Source of the DNA: Nautilia sp. PV-1
Lineage (GTDB): Bacteria; Campylobacterota; Campylobacteria; Campylobacterales; Nautiliaceae
Assembly (NCBI RefSeq): GCF_004006315.1
Contig: NZ_CP026530.1
Span: 377,618-441,617 of the forward strand
DNA length: 64,000 bases
Reading direction: 5' to 3'
Shown piece by piece: positions 52,839 to 63,395 of this stretch. The notes below the pieces were generated by a model. The model saw only the letters and a list, made by a program, of their open reading frames with translations, was not told the DNA's origin and made no database searches. Within the stretch, counting starts at the first letter, position 1. Each line of letters opens with the position of its first letter. Made by a program: the position numbers and the translations under genes.

Positions 52839-53238
52839 GGTAATAATTAATAAATGTGAGTCAATAAAAAGATGTCTTGCAAGGATTGAAGAAGATTATG
52901 ACGACGAGTTTGAGAAAAGCTATACAAAGCAGGATGCCGTAATTTTAAATATTCAAAGAGCCATTCAGCAGGCAATCGATTTAGGTTCTTATATTGTTAA
53001 AAAACATAAGCTGGCTATACCTAAAAGTTCAAAAGAGATTTTTGAGATACTTCAAAAAAGCGGTGTGATTGATAAAAATTTAAGTGAAAACCTGCAAAAA
53101 ATGACCGGTTTTAGAAATATTGCAATTCATGAATATACCAAACTTCAGCTTGACGTAATTAAATATATTATTGAAGAGAGATTAAAAGATCTTATTGATT
53201 TTGAAAGGGCTGTTATAAACTATGAAAGCGATGATTAG
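52831..53238 (+). CDS. hepT: HepT-type HEPN RNase toxin
   Basis: The 135-residue helical protein has the HEPN motif RNIAIHEY (Rx4HxY, about residues 101-108), after the typical helix AVILNIQRAIQQAIDLGSYI. It is predicted to cleave RNA and to be neutralized by the MNT partner. It overlaps the DUF523 gene by 17 bases, so the TA pair is embedded in a housekeeping operon. Confidence 0.87.
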   Translation: MDEVIINKCESIKRCLARIEEDYDDEFEKSYTKQDAVILNIQRAIQQAIDLGSYIVKKHKLAIPKSSKEIFEILQKSGVIDKNLSENLQKMTGFRNIAIHEYTKLQLDVIKYIIEERLKDLIDFERAVINYESDD

Positions 53239-53644
53239 CGAGTGTATGCTGGGAAGACCCTGCAGATATGACGGCAACTCGAAACCTCTTCCCGATGAAG
53301 TTATAAACAGACTAAAAGAAAAATATGAGCTTATACCTTTTTGTCCGGAGGCGTTTTCACTTCCGACTCCGCGTCCCCCGGCAAGGTTTGTCGGAGATAA
53401 AATAATAGACATAAACGGAGTGGATAAAACGGAAGCTTTTTTTAAAGGTGCGAATGAAGCGCTTAGAATCTGTAAGGAACTAAATATTAAAATATTCATA
53501 GGAAAAGAAAAATCTCCGAGCTGCGGGGTTAACAAAACAAGCGCTTACGTAAACGGATGTGAGTGTAAGTGTGATGCACCTGGGCTTACGAGTAAAATAT
53601 TAAAAGAAAATTCAATAGAGTTACTTAGTGAATGGGAGATCTGA
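53222..53644 (+). CDS. DUF523 family protein
   Basis: The 140-residue protein starts with SECMLGRPCRYDGNSKP and has FCPEAFSLPTPRPPAR and KSPSCGVN, the DUF523 pattern with conserved cysteines. Function is unknown; a metal- or redox-linked role is possible. A second in-frame ATG at 53231 is an alternative start. It is convergent with the lipoprotein gene, overlapping by 24 bases. Confidence 0.82.
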   Translation: MKAMISECMLGRPCRYDGNSKPLPDEVINRLKEKYELIPFCPEAFSLPTPRPPARFVGDKIIDINGVDKTEAFFKGANEALRICKELNIKIFIGKEKSPSCGVNKTSAYVNGCECKCDAPGLTSKILKENSIELLSEWEI

Positions 53645-54094
53645 TTTTGTGTAATTTTTTATACATTTATCTTTTGGTTTTACATATTCTAAAGTATAAT
53701 CACTAATCCAATATTTTTTATTATCAATTTCAATCTGCACATCTCTTGTTTTTGGAACAAATAATTTATCAAGTAAAAAAGGTGTTGTAATAACATATTT
53801 ACCTGTTAATTTAAAGTGATGGTTTTTTATTTCGGTTATTTTCCAGCCTTGATAATAAAAGCCTTTAAACTTATTGTCACATATTTTTTTATTATCATTA
53901 CAAACATACAAAAAGTATTCATCTTTTGGAAAATTAGTGTCGGAATAATGGTTTAATGCAGTCTTATCATCAATTTTATATAAATAAACATTATTTGCAA
54001 AAGTATATTTACCGTTACAGTTACTGTTGTGATAAGTGTCGATTTTACAACCGGTAAAGAAAAGAGAAATAAAAAGTAAAAAAAATTTAGTCAT
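53621..54094 (-). CDS. Lipoprotein of unknown function
   Basis: The 157-residue protein has a signal with lipobox FFTGC (Cys 16). The mature part is beta-rich, with several cysteines (NSNCNGKY, VCNDNKKICDNKF) that may form disulfides. I know no family. Its start overlaps the end of rsfS by 8 bases. Confidence 0.65.
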   Translation of the reverse strand: MTKFFLLFISLFFTGCKIDTYHNSNCNGKYTFANNVYLYKIDDKTALNHYSDTNFPKDEYFLYVCNDNKKICDNKFKGFYYQGWKITEIKNHHFKLTGKYVITTPFLLDKLFVPKTRDVQIEIDNKKYWISDYTLEYVKPKDKCIKNYTKSDLPFTK

Positions 54095-54416
54095 TTCTCA
54101 GTCTGTTTTTGATCTGATCCAAGAATTTATCCATCTGATATTTTGCTCTGTATTCTTCACTCATTAGATGTATTAGCATATCTCCTAAATCTATTACCGT
54201 CCAGTCGTCGCTGGAATCAACGCCTAAAAATGTTTCACCCATAGGTTTTAGTGTTTTTTTAAGATGGTCAAGCAGTGCCTGAGCGTGTTTGTCTGCCATG
54301 GTAGTAGCAACTATTACATAATCTACAAAATAGTCTTTGTCTTTTAAATCGTAGTCGATAACGTCAAGCGCTTTTTTCTCTTCAAGTAATTCTTTAATTT
54401 TTGCAATTCTTTCCAT
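54087..54416 (-). CDS. rsfS: Ribosomal silencing factor RsfS
   Basis: The 109-residue protein has the family's ALDVIDYDLKDKDYFVDYVI and the conserved DSSDDWTVIDLGDMLIHLM. It binds L14 and blocks subunit joining in starvation. It overlaps nadD by 23 bases, as often found. Confidence 0.94.
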   Translation of the reverse strand: MERIAKIKELLEEKKALDVIDYDLKDKDYFVDYVIVATTMADKHAQALLDHLKKTLKPMGETFLGVDSSDDWTVIDLGDMLIHLMSEEYRAKYQMDKFLDQIKNRLRND

Positions 54417-54933
54417 AAAACTCCTTTATTTCGTTTTCTATAATTTCAGGCAGATATTCGAACTTACATTTTCTGATTTGGGTAGAACTTATAGGTATGT
54501 CGATATCCAAAACTTTTTTGATATTATATTTACTTAAAAGTTTTTTATCAACTGTGCCTCTTTTTGCAACAATAAGCTCTACTTTTTTTAAAATGTCATT
54601 AATTCTGTGCCATTTATCAAGTGTATGCAGATTGTCGCTGCCTATTATAAAATAGTCGGGTTTGAAATGTTCTATAGTTTCAATTGAATAAACCGGCCGG
54701 TTTTTAGAAATTTCAAAATCGCTGATTTCTACGTTTTTAAAATTTTTAAAAATTTTTTCAAGCCATTTCAGTCTGAGTTCAGGCGGTGCGGAAAAAGAGT
54801 TTTTAAGAGGATTTAGAAAATTAGGCATTATTATAAGTCTGTCAATATCCACATTTTCAAAAGCTTTTTTAACTATTTCAACATGTCCTAGATGAGGCGG
54901 GTCAAAACTTCCTCCGAAAATTGCACTCTTCAC
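54394..54933 (-). CDS. nadD: Nicotinate-nucleotide adenylyltransferase
   Basis: The 179-residue enzyme makes deamido-NAD. It has the start AIFGGSFDPPHLGHVEIVKK with the HxGH nucleotidyltransferase motif, IIGSDNLHTLDKWHRI, and the late ISSTQIR. It is transcribed with rsfS and divergent from gap. Confidence 0.95.
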   Translation of the reverse strand: MKSAIFGGSFDPPHLGHVEIVKKAFENVDIDRLIIMPNFLNPLKNSFSAPPELRLKWLEKIFKNFKNVEISDFEISKNRPVYSIETIEHFKPDYFIIGSDNLHTLDKWHRINDILKKVELIVAKRGTVDKKLLSKYNIKKVLDIDIPISSTQIRKCKFEYLPEIIENEIKEFYGKNCKN

Positions 54934-54957
54934 TTATAACCTTTTTTCAAATTGTAC

Positions 54958-54963
54958 TATAAT
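54958..54963 (+). promoter_or_regulatory. -10 box of gap
   Basis: TATAAT lies 28 bases before the gap start in a short divergent gap with nadD. Confidence 0.5.
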
Positions 54964-54991
54964 TACGAAAATTTTTATTTAAAGGCTTGTA

Positions 54992-55966
54992 ATGAAAATA
55001 GCTATTAACGGGCTTGGAAGAATAGGAAGAAATATATTAAGAGTCGCCGTAAACAGAAATATAGAAATTGTTGCGGTTAATGATATTATGGATATTAACA
55101 CGGCTGCTTATTTATTAAAATTTGATACCGTAAGAGGTTCTATGGATGTAGAGGTTATAGGAGAAGATATTATAAAAATAGGGGATAACTTTATAACTTA
55201 TACTACTTTTCCGTCTCCTAAAGATACACAGTTTCATGAAGCGGATGTCGTATTTGAATGCAGCGGCAAGTTTTTAACAAGCGATGAAGTGAGGCACCAT
55301 ATCAAAGGCAATGTAAAAAAAGTAATTATTTCAGCGCCTGCTGCAGATGATACTTCGACTTATGTTTTAGGCGTTAATCATAAAGATTACAAAGGAGAGA
55401 GTATTATTTCAAACGCTTCGTGTACTACAAACTGTCTTGCGCCCGTAGCTAAAATAATAGATGAAAAATACGGGATTGAAAAAGGGTTTATGACTACAAT
55501 TCACAGCTATACGATGGATCAGAAACTGCTTGACGCGCCAAATTACAGGGATATAAGACGCTCGCGTGCGGCGGCTGAGAATATAATTCCGACTTTTACA
55601 GGGGCTGCAAAAGCAGTATATAAAGTGCTTCCGGGGCTAAAAGGCAAACTCGACGGCAGAAGCGTAAGAGTGCCTGTTGCCAATGTCTCACTTATGGATT
55701 TAGTTTTGGAGCTTAAATCTGATGTAACTGCTGATGAAATTAACGAGCTTTTAGAGTTTCATGCCAAAACGGATTTAAAAGGAATTTTAGAAATTGACAA
55801 AGAATACAGAGTCAGCAGCGACATCAATTCAAATCCTGCAAGCAGTATAGTTGCATATGATTTAACACAGGCAAACGGAAATCTCGTAAAAATATTTTCA
55901 TGGTATGACAATGAGTGGGGATATTCCAACAGAATGATTGAAATGGCCGAATTTATATTGAAGTAA
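54992..55966 (+). CDS. gap: Glyceraldehyde-3-phosphate dehydrogenase (second, glycolytic-operon copy)
   Basis: The 324-residue enzyme begins KIAINGLGRIGRNILRVAVN. It keeps the NAD-specific Asp in IVAVNDIMD. Catalytic residues are in SNASCTTNCLAP (Cys) and TTIHSYTMDQ (His); SWYDNEWGYSNRM is the usual end. It precedes pgk and tpiA; pgk also has its own promoter. Confidence 0.95.
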   Translation: MKIAINGLGRIGRNILRVAVNRNIEIVAVNDIMDINTAAYLLKFDTVRGSMDVEVIGEDIIKIGDNFITYTTFPSPKDTQFHEADVVFECSGKFLTSDEVRHHIKGNVKKVIISAPAADDTSTYVLGVNHKDYKGESIISNASCTTNCLAPVAKIIDEKYGIEKGFMTTIHSYTMDQKLLDAPNYRDIRRSRAAAENIIPTFTGAAKAVYKVLPGLKGKLDGRSVRVPVANVSLMDLVLELKSDVTADEINELLEFHAKTDLKGILEIDKEYRVSSDINSNPASSIVAYDLTQANGNLVKIFSWYDNEWGYSNRMIEMAEFILK

Positions 55967-55987
55967 AAAACTGGCTGAAGGAGGATT

Positions 55988-56068
55988 GTTAATGGTATAT
56001 TGACAATGATATTCAAAAATTAAAGAAATCATTATCTATATTTTTCTGAGCACCAATATACCAGCAAC
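55988..56068 (+). repeat. AATATACCAGTAAC-family repeat, copy 3, with inverted ends
   Basis: GTTAATGGTATATTG (55988-56002) and CAATATACCAGCAAC (56054-56068) are inverted copies with two mismatches around 51 bases. The whole could fold into a hairpin or be a small non-autonomous element. Confidence 0.55.
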
Positions 56069-56099
56069 CAAGACACAAATAAGAAAAAAACAAATATGC

Positions 56100-56105
56100 T
56101 ATAAT
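56100..56105 (+). promoter_or_regulatory. -10 box of pgk
   Basis: TATAAT lies 19 bases before ATG 56125, which excludes the in-frame TTG at 56107. Confidence 0.55.
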
Positions 56106-56124
56106 TTTGACAAAAAGGAGAAGT

Positions 56125-57317
56125 ATGAAGATTAACTCGCCAAAAGATTTGGATTTTAAACCCGGAAGCTCTGTTTTCTTAAGATGCGATTTTAACGTTC
56201 CTCTTGATGAGTTCGGTAATATTACCGATGACAGACGTATAAGAATGGCGCTTCCTACTATTAAATACCTTCTTGATAACGAATGTAAAATAGTTATAGC
56301 GTCTCATTTAGGACGTCCAAAAGGTAAATTTGATGAAAAATATTCATTAAAGCCTGTTGCAAAAAGACTTTCACACCTGTTAAAACAAGACATCATAATG
56401 GCTAATGACGTTGTAGGCCCGGATGCTAAGGAAAAAGCTTCAAAACTTAAAAATGCAGAAATACTTTTACTGGAAAATGTCAGATTTGACAGCAGAGAAA
56501 CAAAAAATGACGAAGGCTTTGCAAAGGAGCTCAGCGAATTCGGAGAATTTTATATTAATGATGCTTTTGGAGTTTCCCACAGGGCTCACGCAAGTGTAGA
56601 AGCAATTACGAGATTTTATGATAATGAGCATAAAGCCGCAGGGTTTTTGCTTCTTAAAGAAATCAATTTCTTTTATAAACTTCTTGAGAATCCGGTACGT
56701 CCTTTTGTAGCGGTAGTAGGAGGAAGCAAAGTAAGTGGAAAGCTTCAGGCTCTTATTAACCTTCTTCCTAAGGTAGATAAAATTATTATAGGCGGGGGAA
56801 TGGCTTTTACATTTCTAAAAGCTCAGGGATATAATGTCGGAAATTCTCTTGTAGAAGACGACTTGATTGATGAGGCTTTAAAAATAATGGCTGAAGCGAA
56901 AAGACTTGGCGTAAAATTTTATCTTCCGGTTGATATTGTTATAGCCGACAAGTTTGCGGAAGACGCTATGGTTAAATATGTAACTTCTCAGGAAATTCCT
57001 GACGGCTGGATGGGACTTGATATAGGACCTGCAAGTGTGAGACTTTTTGGAGAGGTTTTATGGGATGCCCAGACAATTTTATGGAACGGTCCTATGGGTG
57101 TATTTGAAATGGATAAATTCAGCAGAGGTACATTTAAAATTTCACATGAAATAGCAAGAAGCCACGGTATTAAAGTTGTAGGGGGTGGAGATACGGCCGA
57201 TGCTGTTCAAAGAGCCGGAGATGATGAAGAAATGACGTTTATTTCAACAGGTGGGGGAGCAAGTCTTGAACTTCTTGAAGGCAAAAAACTTCCTGGAATT
57301 GCCGCATTGGAGATATC

Positions 57318-57321
<4 letters not shown>
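56125..57321 (+). CDS. pgk: Phosphoglycerate kinase
   Basis: The 398-residue enzyme has the N-terminal signature [29 protein letters not shown], and the C-terminal nucleotide-binding GGGDTADAV followed by [21 protein letters not shown] precedes ATG 56125. It overlaps tpiA by 4 bases. Confidence 0.96.
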
Positions 57322-58825
<1,504 letters not shown>

Positions 58826-58827
58826 TC

Positions 58828-58846
58828 GGGCTTTTTAAGCCCTTTA
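58828..58846 (+). terminator. Rho-independent terminator after fabI
   Basis: GGGCTT-TTT-AAGCCC forms a 6-bp stem directly after the stop codon, with TTT following. Confidence 0.6.
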
Positions 58847-58855
58847 GTAACAATT

Positions 58856-58868
58856 AGTGTCTGTCACT
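58856..58868 (+). repeat. REP-like palindrome copy (AGTGTCTGTCACT)
   Basis: Full-form copy after the fabI terminator. The rest of 58869-59071 is AT-rich and holds no visible gene. Confidence 0.68.
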
Positions 58869-59071
58869 ACAGTTGTAATGAATATACAGATTTTACTATA
58901 TAAGCGATATAAATTAATCAATGTAAAATTTATGAAAGATTTGTTGTGTTTAAATAATATGCCATATCTTGTATATAGGTTTTTAATACAAAAAGTTACA
59001 TGAAAGTGAATTTTTTTAAAAAAAAGCACAAAAATAACACTAATTTATTTGATTTTTAAAAATTTTGTCGA

Positions 59072-59077
59072 TATAAT
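59072..59077 (+). promoter_or_regulatory. -10 box of the porin gene
   Basis: TATAAT lies 33 bases before the start, behind AT tracts. Confidence 0.5.
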
Positions 59078-59110
59078 TGTGAGACAAAACAACAAAACAA
59101 AGGAGAGAGA

Positions 59111-60235
59111 ATGCTAAAAAAACTATCTTTAGCAGCTTTAATAGCAATGGGTTCAATGAGCGTAGCAAGTGCTACACCTCTAACAGAAGCAATCAAAGGT
59201 GTTGATTTAAATGGTATGTTAAGAGTAAGATATTACCATGAAATGCCAAAAGACCAAAACTCTTACAACAGATGGAGAACAAACGCGATTTTAATTTTCA
59301 GCGTACCTGTAAGCGAAGAATTAAAATTAGTAGTAAGAAACTCTGTTCAAACAAATGTTTATACCGATGACGATACTTTAAATCCTAACGGAACATCTTC
59401 AAGTGCAATTGATGATAGTATTGCTAACAACTTACTATTCTTAAAATATTCAAGCAACGGAGTTAATGCGATCTTAGGTAAAATTCCAGTAAAAACTTCA
59501 ATTACAAGTGCTGATCCAGCAACTCCAGGGCATGGTGCAGGTGCTGTTGCAACTTACACAGTAAACAAAAACTTAACTGTTGGTGCAGCATATGTAGATG
59601 CGCTTAAAACTGGTGGTGATAAATTAGCTAACGATATTTATGCTGGTGTTGCAGTGTTTGATGCTGGTGTTGTAAAAGGTAACTTCTGGGCATACCACAT
59701 TACAAATTACTCAAAAGCAATTTATACTTTAAGTTTAAGTGCTAATCCTGTTGAAGGAGTAAGTGTTCAAGCTGATTACGGACATGGTAAAAATGACACT
59801 GATCATTTTGCAAATGTAAAATCTTCTTCATACTTTGATGTGGTTGCAAGTGCTAAACAAGATGCATTCTGTGCAACACTAGGTTATGCTTACCACAATG
59901 ATGGAAACAGTGTAATTGTAACATCTGCTGACGCACCATTTGGTAATGTAATTCCAACAGCAAATAATTACAATATTGCTGGTGCGGATTATAAAGTTAG
60001 TTCAGTTTTTGCTAAACTTGGATACAATGTTGATGCTAAAACAAGCGTATTCGCAGCTTATCAGCATCAAAATGATAAATCAACAGACAATAATGACTTG
60101 AATGAATATACTGTTGGTGGAAGCTATGCTTACACTAAAAAAATGTCATTCTCTGCTTATTATGACTATGCTGATTTCAAAGTTAACACTGATGATAACG
60201 GAGAATTCAGATTCCAAGCTCTATACAAATTCTAA
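59111..60235 (+). CDS. Campylobacter-type major outer-membrane porin
   Basis: The 374-residue protein has a signal peptide (about 1-21, cleavage after SVASA) and a 16-strand-like alternating beta pattern that ends with aromatic LYKF. The opening of the mature protein, LTEAIKGVDLNGMLRVRYYH, is like Campylobacter/OprD-type porins. Codon choice (many TTA and GCA/GCT) differs from its neighbours, as expected for a highly expressed gene. AAAGGAGAG precedes the ATG. A strong terminator follows. Confidence 0.85.
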   Translation: MLKKLSLAALIAMGSMSVASATPLTEAIKGVDLNGMLRVRYYHEMPKDQNSYNRWRTNAILIFSVPVSEELKLVVRNSVQTNVYTDDDTLNPNGTSSSAIDDSIANNLLFLKYSSNGVNAILGKIPVKTSITSADPATPGHGAGAVATYTVNKNLTVGAAYVDALKTGGDKLANDIYAGVAVFDAGVVKGNFWAYHITNYSKAIYTLSLSANPVEGVSVQADYGHGKNDTDHFANVKSSSYFDVVASAKQDAFCATLGYAYHNDGNSVIVTSADAPFGNVIPTANNYNIAGADYKVSSVFAKLGYNVDAKTSVFAAYQHQNDKSTDNNDLNEYTVGGSYAYTKKMSFSAYYDYADFKVNTDDNGEFRFQALYKF

Positions 60236-60243
60236 TTCAACTT

Positions 60244-60262
60244 CCCCTTTCGGGGTTTTTGT
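60244..60262 (+). terminator. Terminator after the porin gene
   Basis: CCCC-TTTC-GGGG is followed by TTTTTGTTTT, 8 bases after the stop. Confidence 0.7.
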
Positions 60263-60274
60263 TTTATAAACTAA

Positions 60275-60287
60275 AGTGCCTGACACT
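60275..60287 (+). repeat. REP-like palindrome copy (AGTGCCTGACACT)
   Basis: The reverse complement is AGTGTCAGGCACT. It lies between the convergent porin and Crp/Fnr genes. Confidence 0.65.
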
Positions 60288-60305
60288 TATTATTTTTGAT
60301 AGTGT

Positions 60306-60947
60306 TTAACTTTCATTTAGTTTACTTTTTAATTTCTCAAAATCATTTACTTTTATCGATTTTTCACAATAGCATATAATTTCTTCATTTTTTAACTTAC
60401 TGAGTATTCTGCTGAGTGTTTCAGCGCTCATTCCCAGTTCTTTAGCAAGCATGTATTTCTTCTTTCTGACGAATTTTTGCGGGAAATTAAGAAGTGTATA
60501 TATGACTCTTTTCGTTGCGTCAAACTTTTGCAGTTTGTTAAATTCCAGCTCCTGCATAAGCTGATTACTGAGCATTTTAATGATTCTGTCGCTAAAGGGT
60601 GGATTTGAGATATATTTTTGGAATTTGGAATAATCTATTTTGATTATTTCGCTTTCATTTTCACTGACGGCGCTAAGACAGTAGGGCCTGTTTTGTATTT
60701 GCGAGATTAACCCGAATATGTCACCGCATCCGAACTGGTTTTTAGGAATGATGTTGCCTTTAAGGTCTACGTCATACATTAGCACCTGTCCGTATACAAT
60801 TCCGTAAAAATAGTTTTCTTTTTCACCTTCATAAAATATTATCTGGTCTTTACTGTAATGTTTTATGGTTGAAAAAGAAGAAATTTCTTTTAAAAGAGAT
60901 TCTTCTATATTGAAAAAAAGAGAAATTTTTTTAAGTTTATTAATCAC
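60306..60947 (-). CDS. Crp/Fnr-family transcriptional regulator
   Basis: The 213-residue protein has a cNMP-binding beta roll (about 15-115; YSKDQIIFYEGEKENYFYGI) and a winged HTH with KELGMSAETLSRILSKLKNE. The N-terminal cysteines of Fnr are absent, so it is not an iron-sulfur oxygen sensor of that type. Its start overlaps the homoserine dehydrogenase stop by one base. Confidence 0.88.
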   Translation of the reverse strand: MINKLKKISLFFNIEESLLKEISSFSTIKHYSKDQIIFYEGEKENYFYGIVYGQVLMYDVDLKGNIIPKNQFGCGDIFGLISQIQNRPYCLSAVSENESEIIKIDYSKFQKYISNPPFSDRIIKMLSNQLMQELEFNKLQKFDATKRVIYTLLNFPQKFVRKKKYMLAKELGMSAETLSRILSKLKNEEIICYCEKSIKVNDFEKLKSKLNES

Positions 60948-62200
60948 TAGTCTTCTATCCTAATGTAGTTAATAGGTTTAATTACGAAATCAAGATTTTC
61001 TATTTCTTTTATTGCTTTTTTTATTTCTTCTTCTACACATTTGTGTGTTGAAAACAGCAGTTTTACATATCCGTTTTTCGGTTTTTGAAGAAAACTTTCT
61101 ATTGAAATATTGTTTTTGGCAAGTATATTTGCGATTTTTTCAAGAACGCCTAGTTTGTCGTTTACCGCAATTCTTAAATAATATTTCGTTTCTATTTTAT
61201 TTGACGGTTTGAGTGTTACTTTTTCGTTTTCAAGAGGTTTTTTATAGCCCAGCATTGGATTTACATTTCCTCTTGCTATTTCTATAATATCGCTAATAAC
61301 AGCGCTTGCCGTAGCGTCTCCTCCGGCACCGGGACCGTAATACATTGTTTCTCCCACAACATCTCCGATTACGCTTACGGCATTCATTACTCCGTCGACT
61401 TTTGCAATCATCTGAGTGTTTTTAATTAAAGTCGGATGTACTCTGAGTTCAACCTGATTTTCTATTTTTTTTGCAATACCAAGAAGTTTTATTTCGTATC
61501 CGAATTCTTTTGCAAATTCTATGTCGGTAAGATTTATGTTTTCAATGCCTTCTATTAAAATATCTTCGGGTTTTGCATCTATGTTATAAGCAATACTTGC
61601 CAATATCAGCAGTTTGTGTGCAGCATCAAAACCGCCTACGTCAAATGTCGGGTCTGCTTCTGCATAACCGAGATCCTGCGCTTCTTTTAGCACTTCTTCG
61701 TAATTTCTTCCGTTTTTCATTTCAGTAAGAATATAGTTGCAGGTACCGTTTATAATACCTTTTATTTCTTCAATATGGTTTGCGCTAAGGCCGTCTCTCA
61801 GAGCTTTTATAATAGGTATGCCTCCTGCGACGCTTGCTTCGTATTCAAACGGTGTAGAAGCAATGCTTTGAAGTTCAAATCTGTGATAAGCCAAAAGAGC
61901 CTTGTTTGCGGTTACTACTGCTTTGTTGTGTTTAAGGGCGTCTTTCACCACTTCATATGCTTCGTTAATTCCGCCCATAAGTTCCACTACTATATCTATT
62001 TCCGGGTCCTGTGTAACTTCTTTATAGTTGTCGGTGAGCTGAATATCAATATCTCTTTTTTTGTTTAGGTTTCTTACTACACCGGTTTTGACGATAATTT
62101 CTTTTCCGGCTCTGGCTTTAATAAGGTCTTTGTTTTTTTGAATGTTTTTAACAACGCTTTGTCCTACTGTTCCGACTCCGACAATTCCTATTTTAACCAT
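60947..62200 (-). CDS. hom: Homoserine dehydrogenase
   Basis: The 417-residue enzyme makes homoserine for Met and Thr. It has the NAD(P) motif [23 protein letters not shown], the active-site Lys region [25 protein letters not shown], and a C-terminal ACT domain ([20 protein letters not shown]). ATG 62200 is taken, since AAAGGA lies upstream; it overlaps the preceding gene's end by 8 bases. Confidence 0.95.
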   Translation of the reverse strand: MVKIGIVGVGTVGQSVVKNIQKNKDLIKARAGKEIIVKTGVVRNLNKKRDIDIQLTDNYKEVTQDPEIDIVVELMGGINEAYEVVKDALKHNKAVVTANKALLAYHRFELQSIASTPFEYEASVAGGIPIIKALRDGLSANHIEEIKGIINGTCNYILTEMKNGRNYEEVLKEAQDLGYAEADPTFDVGGFDAAHKLLILASIAYNIDAKPEDILIEGIENINLTDIEFAKEFGYEIKLLGIAKKIENQVELRVHPTLIKNTQMIAKVDGVMNAVSVIGDVVGETMYYGPGAGGDATASAVISDIIEIARGNVNPMLGYKKPLENEKVTLKPSNKIETKYYLRIAVNDKLGVLEKIANILAKNNISIESFLQKPKNGYVKLLFSTHKCVEEEIKKAIKEIENLDFVIKPINYIRIED

Positions 62201-63395
62201 CAAAATCCTTTAAAAATTGTTTAATGTTTTTAGCCGCCTGGCGGATTCTTTTTTCATTTTCTATTAATGCTATTCTTACATAGTCATCACCGTATGCACC
62301 GAATCCTATACCGGGACTTACCGCAATGTGCGCTTCGGTTAACAGTCTTTTAGAAAATTCAAGGCTTCCGAGATGTCTTACTTTTTCAGGAATTTTTGCC
62401 CATACGAACATACTTGCATTAGGCTTTTCTATTTCCCATCCTGCGTTTGCAAAACTTTCTATAAGCACGTCTCTTCTTTGTCTGTATGTTTCAACTATGT
62501 CTTTTACTAAATGCTGATAATCCCTGAGTGCTACAGTAGCCGCCACCTGTATAGGTGTAAACATTCCGTAATCAATCCATGATTTGTATTTTTGAAGCGC
62601 TCCTACCAAAACAGGGTTTCCTACAATAAATCCTACTCTCCATCCTGCCATGTTATAGCTTTTGCTGAGTGTAAAACTTTCAACCGCCACTTCTTTAGCG
62701 CCTTTTGCTTCGAAAATACTTGGAGTTTTATAGCCGTCAAAAGTAATATCCGCATATGCTATATCGCTTATGATATAAAGTCCTTCTTCTTTTGCGAAAT
62801 CTACAGCGTGCTGATAAAATTCTTTAGTAACAGTAACCGTTGTAGGGTTATGCGGGAAGTTTAATACTAAAAATTTAGGTTTCGGTACCGCTTCAATCAT
62901 AGCGAGTTTAAGCTGTTCGAAAAATTCGTCTTCTTTCAGTTCGTATTTTTCATTGTATTTAAGTTCTACTTTTCTTACACTTGCACCTGCAAGCATAAAA
63001 GCGTATGAATGGATAGGATAGGTTGGATCCGGGACAATCGCCACATCACCCACATTTGTAATCGCCTGGGTTAAATGTACGTAGCCTTCTTTGCTTCCCA
63101 TCGTAACAACTGCTTCGGTTTCCGGGTTTAGCGATACATTATATCTTCTTGCGTACCAGTTACAGATAGCTTCTCTTAATTTATATATACCTTTACTTAC
63201 AGAGTATCTGTGGTTTTTAGGCTTCTGTGCTGCTTCAATCAGTTTATCTACAATAGGTTTGGGAGTAGGGCCGTCTGGATTTCCCATAGAAAAATCTATA
63301 ATGTCTTCTCCCGCTCTTCTTGCCTGAAGTTTGAGTTCGTTAATTACTGCAAAAATATAATTAGGAAGTCTTTCTATTCTTTCAAAATGGTTCAT
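62193..63395 (-). CDS. Class I/II aminotransferase (AlaC / LL-DAP aminotransferase-like)
   Basis: The 400-residue PLP enzyme has [46 protein letters not shown] and the PLP lysine in [15 protein letters not shown]. It is closest in look to AlaC/YfdZ-type alanine or glutamate-pyruvate aminotransferases; an aspartate role is possible given the homoserine dehydrogenase next to it. It overlaps both neighbours. Confidence 0.88.
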   Translation of the reverse strand: MNHFERIERLPNYIFAVINELKLQARRAGEDIIDFSMGNPDGPTPKPIVDKLIEAAQKPKNHRYSVSKGIYKLREAICNWYARRYNVSLNPETEAVVTMGSKEGYVHLTQAITNVGDVAIVPDPTYPIHSYAFMLAGASVRKVELKYNEKYELKEDEFFEQLKLAMIEAVPKPKFLVLNFPHNPTTVTVTKEFYQHAVDFAKEEGLYIISDIAYADITFDGYKTPSIFEAKGAKEVAVESFTLSKSYNMAGWRVGFIVGNPVLVGALQKYKSWIDYGMFTPIQVAATVALRDYQHLVKDIVETYRQRRDVLIESFANAGWEIEKPNASMFVWAKIPEKVRHLGSLEFSKRLLTEAHIAVSPGIGFGAYGDDYVRIALIENEKRIRQAAKNIKQFLKDFDG

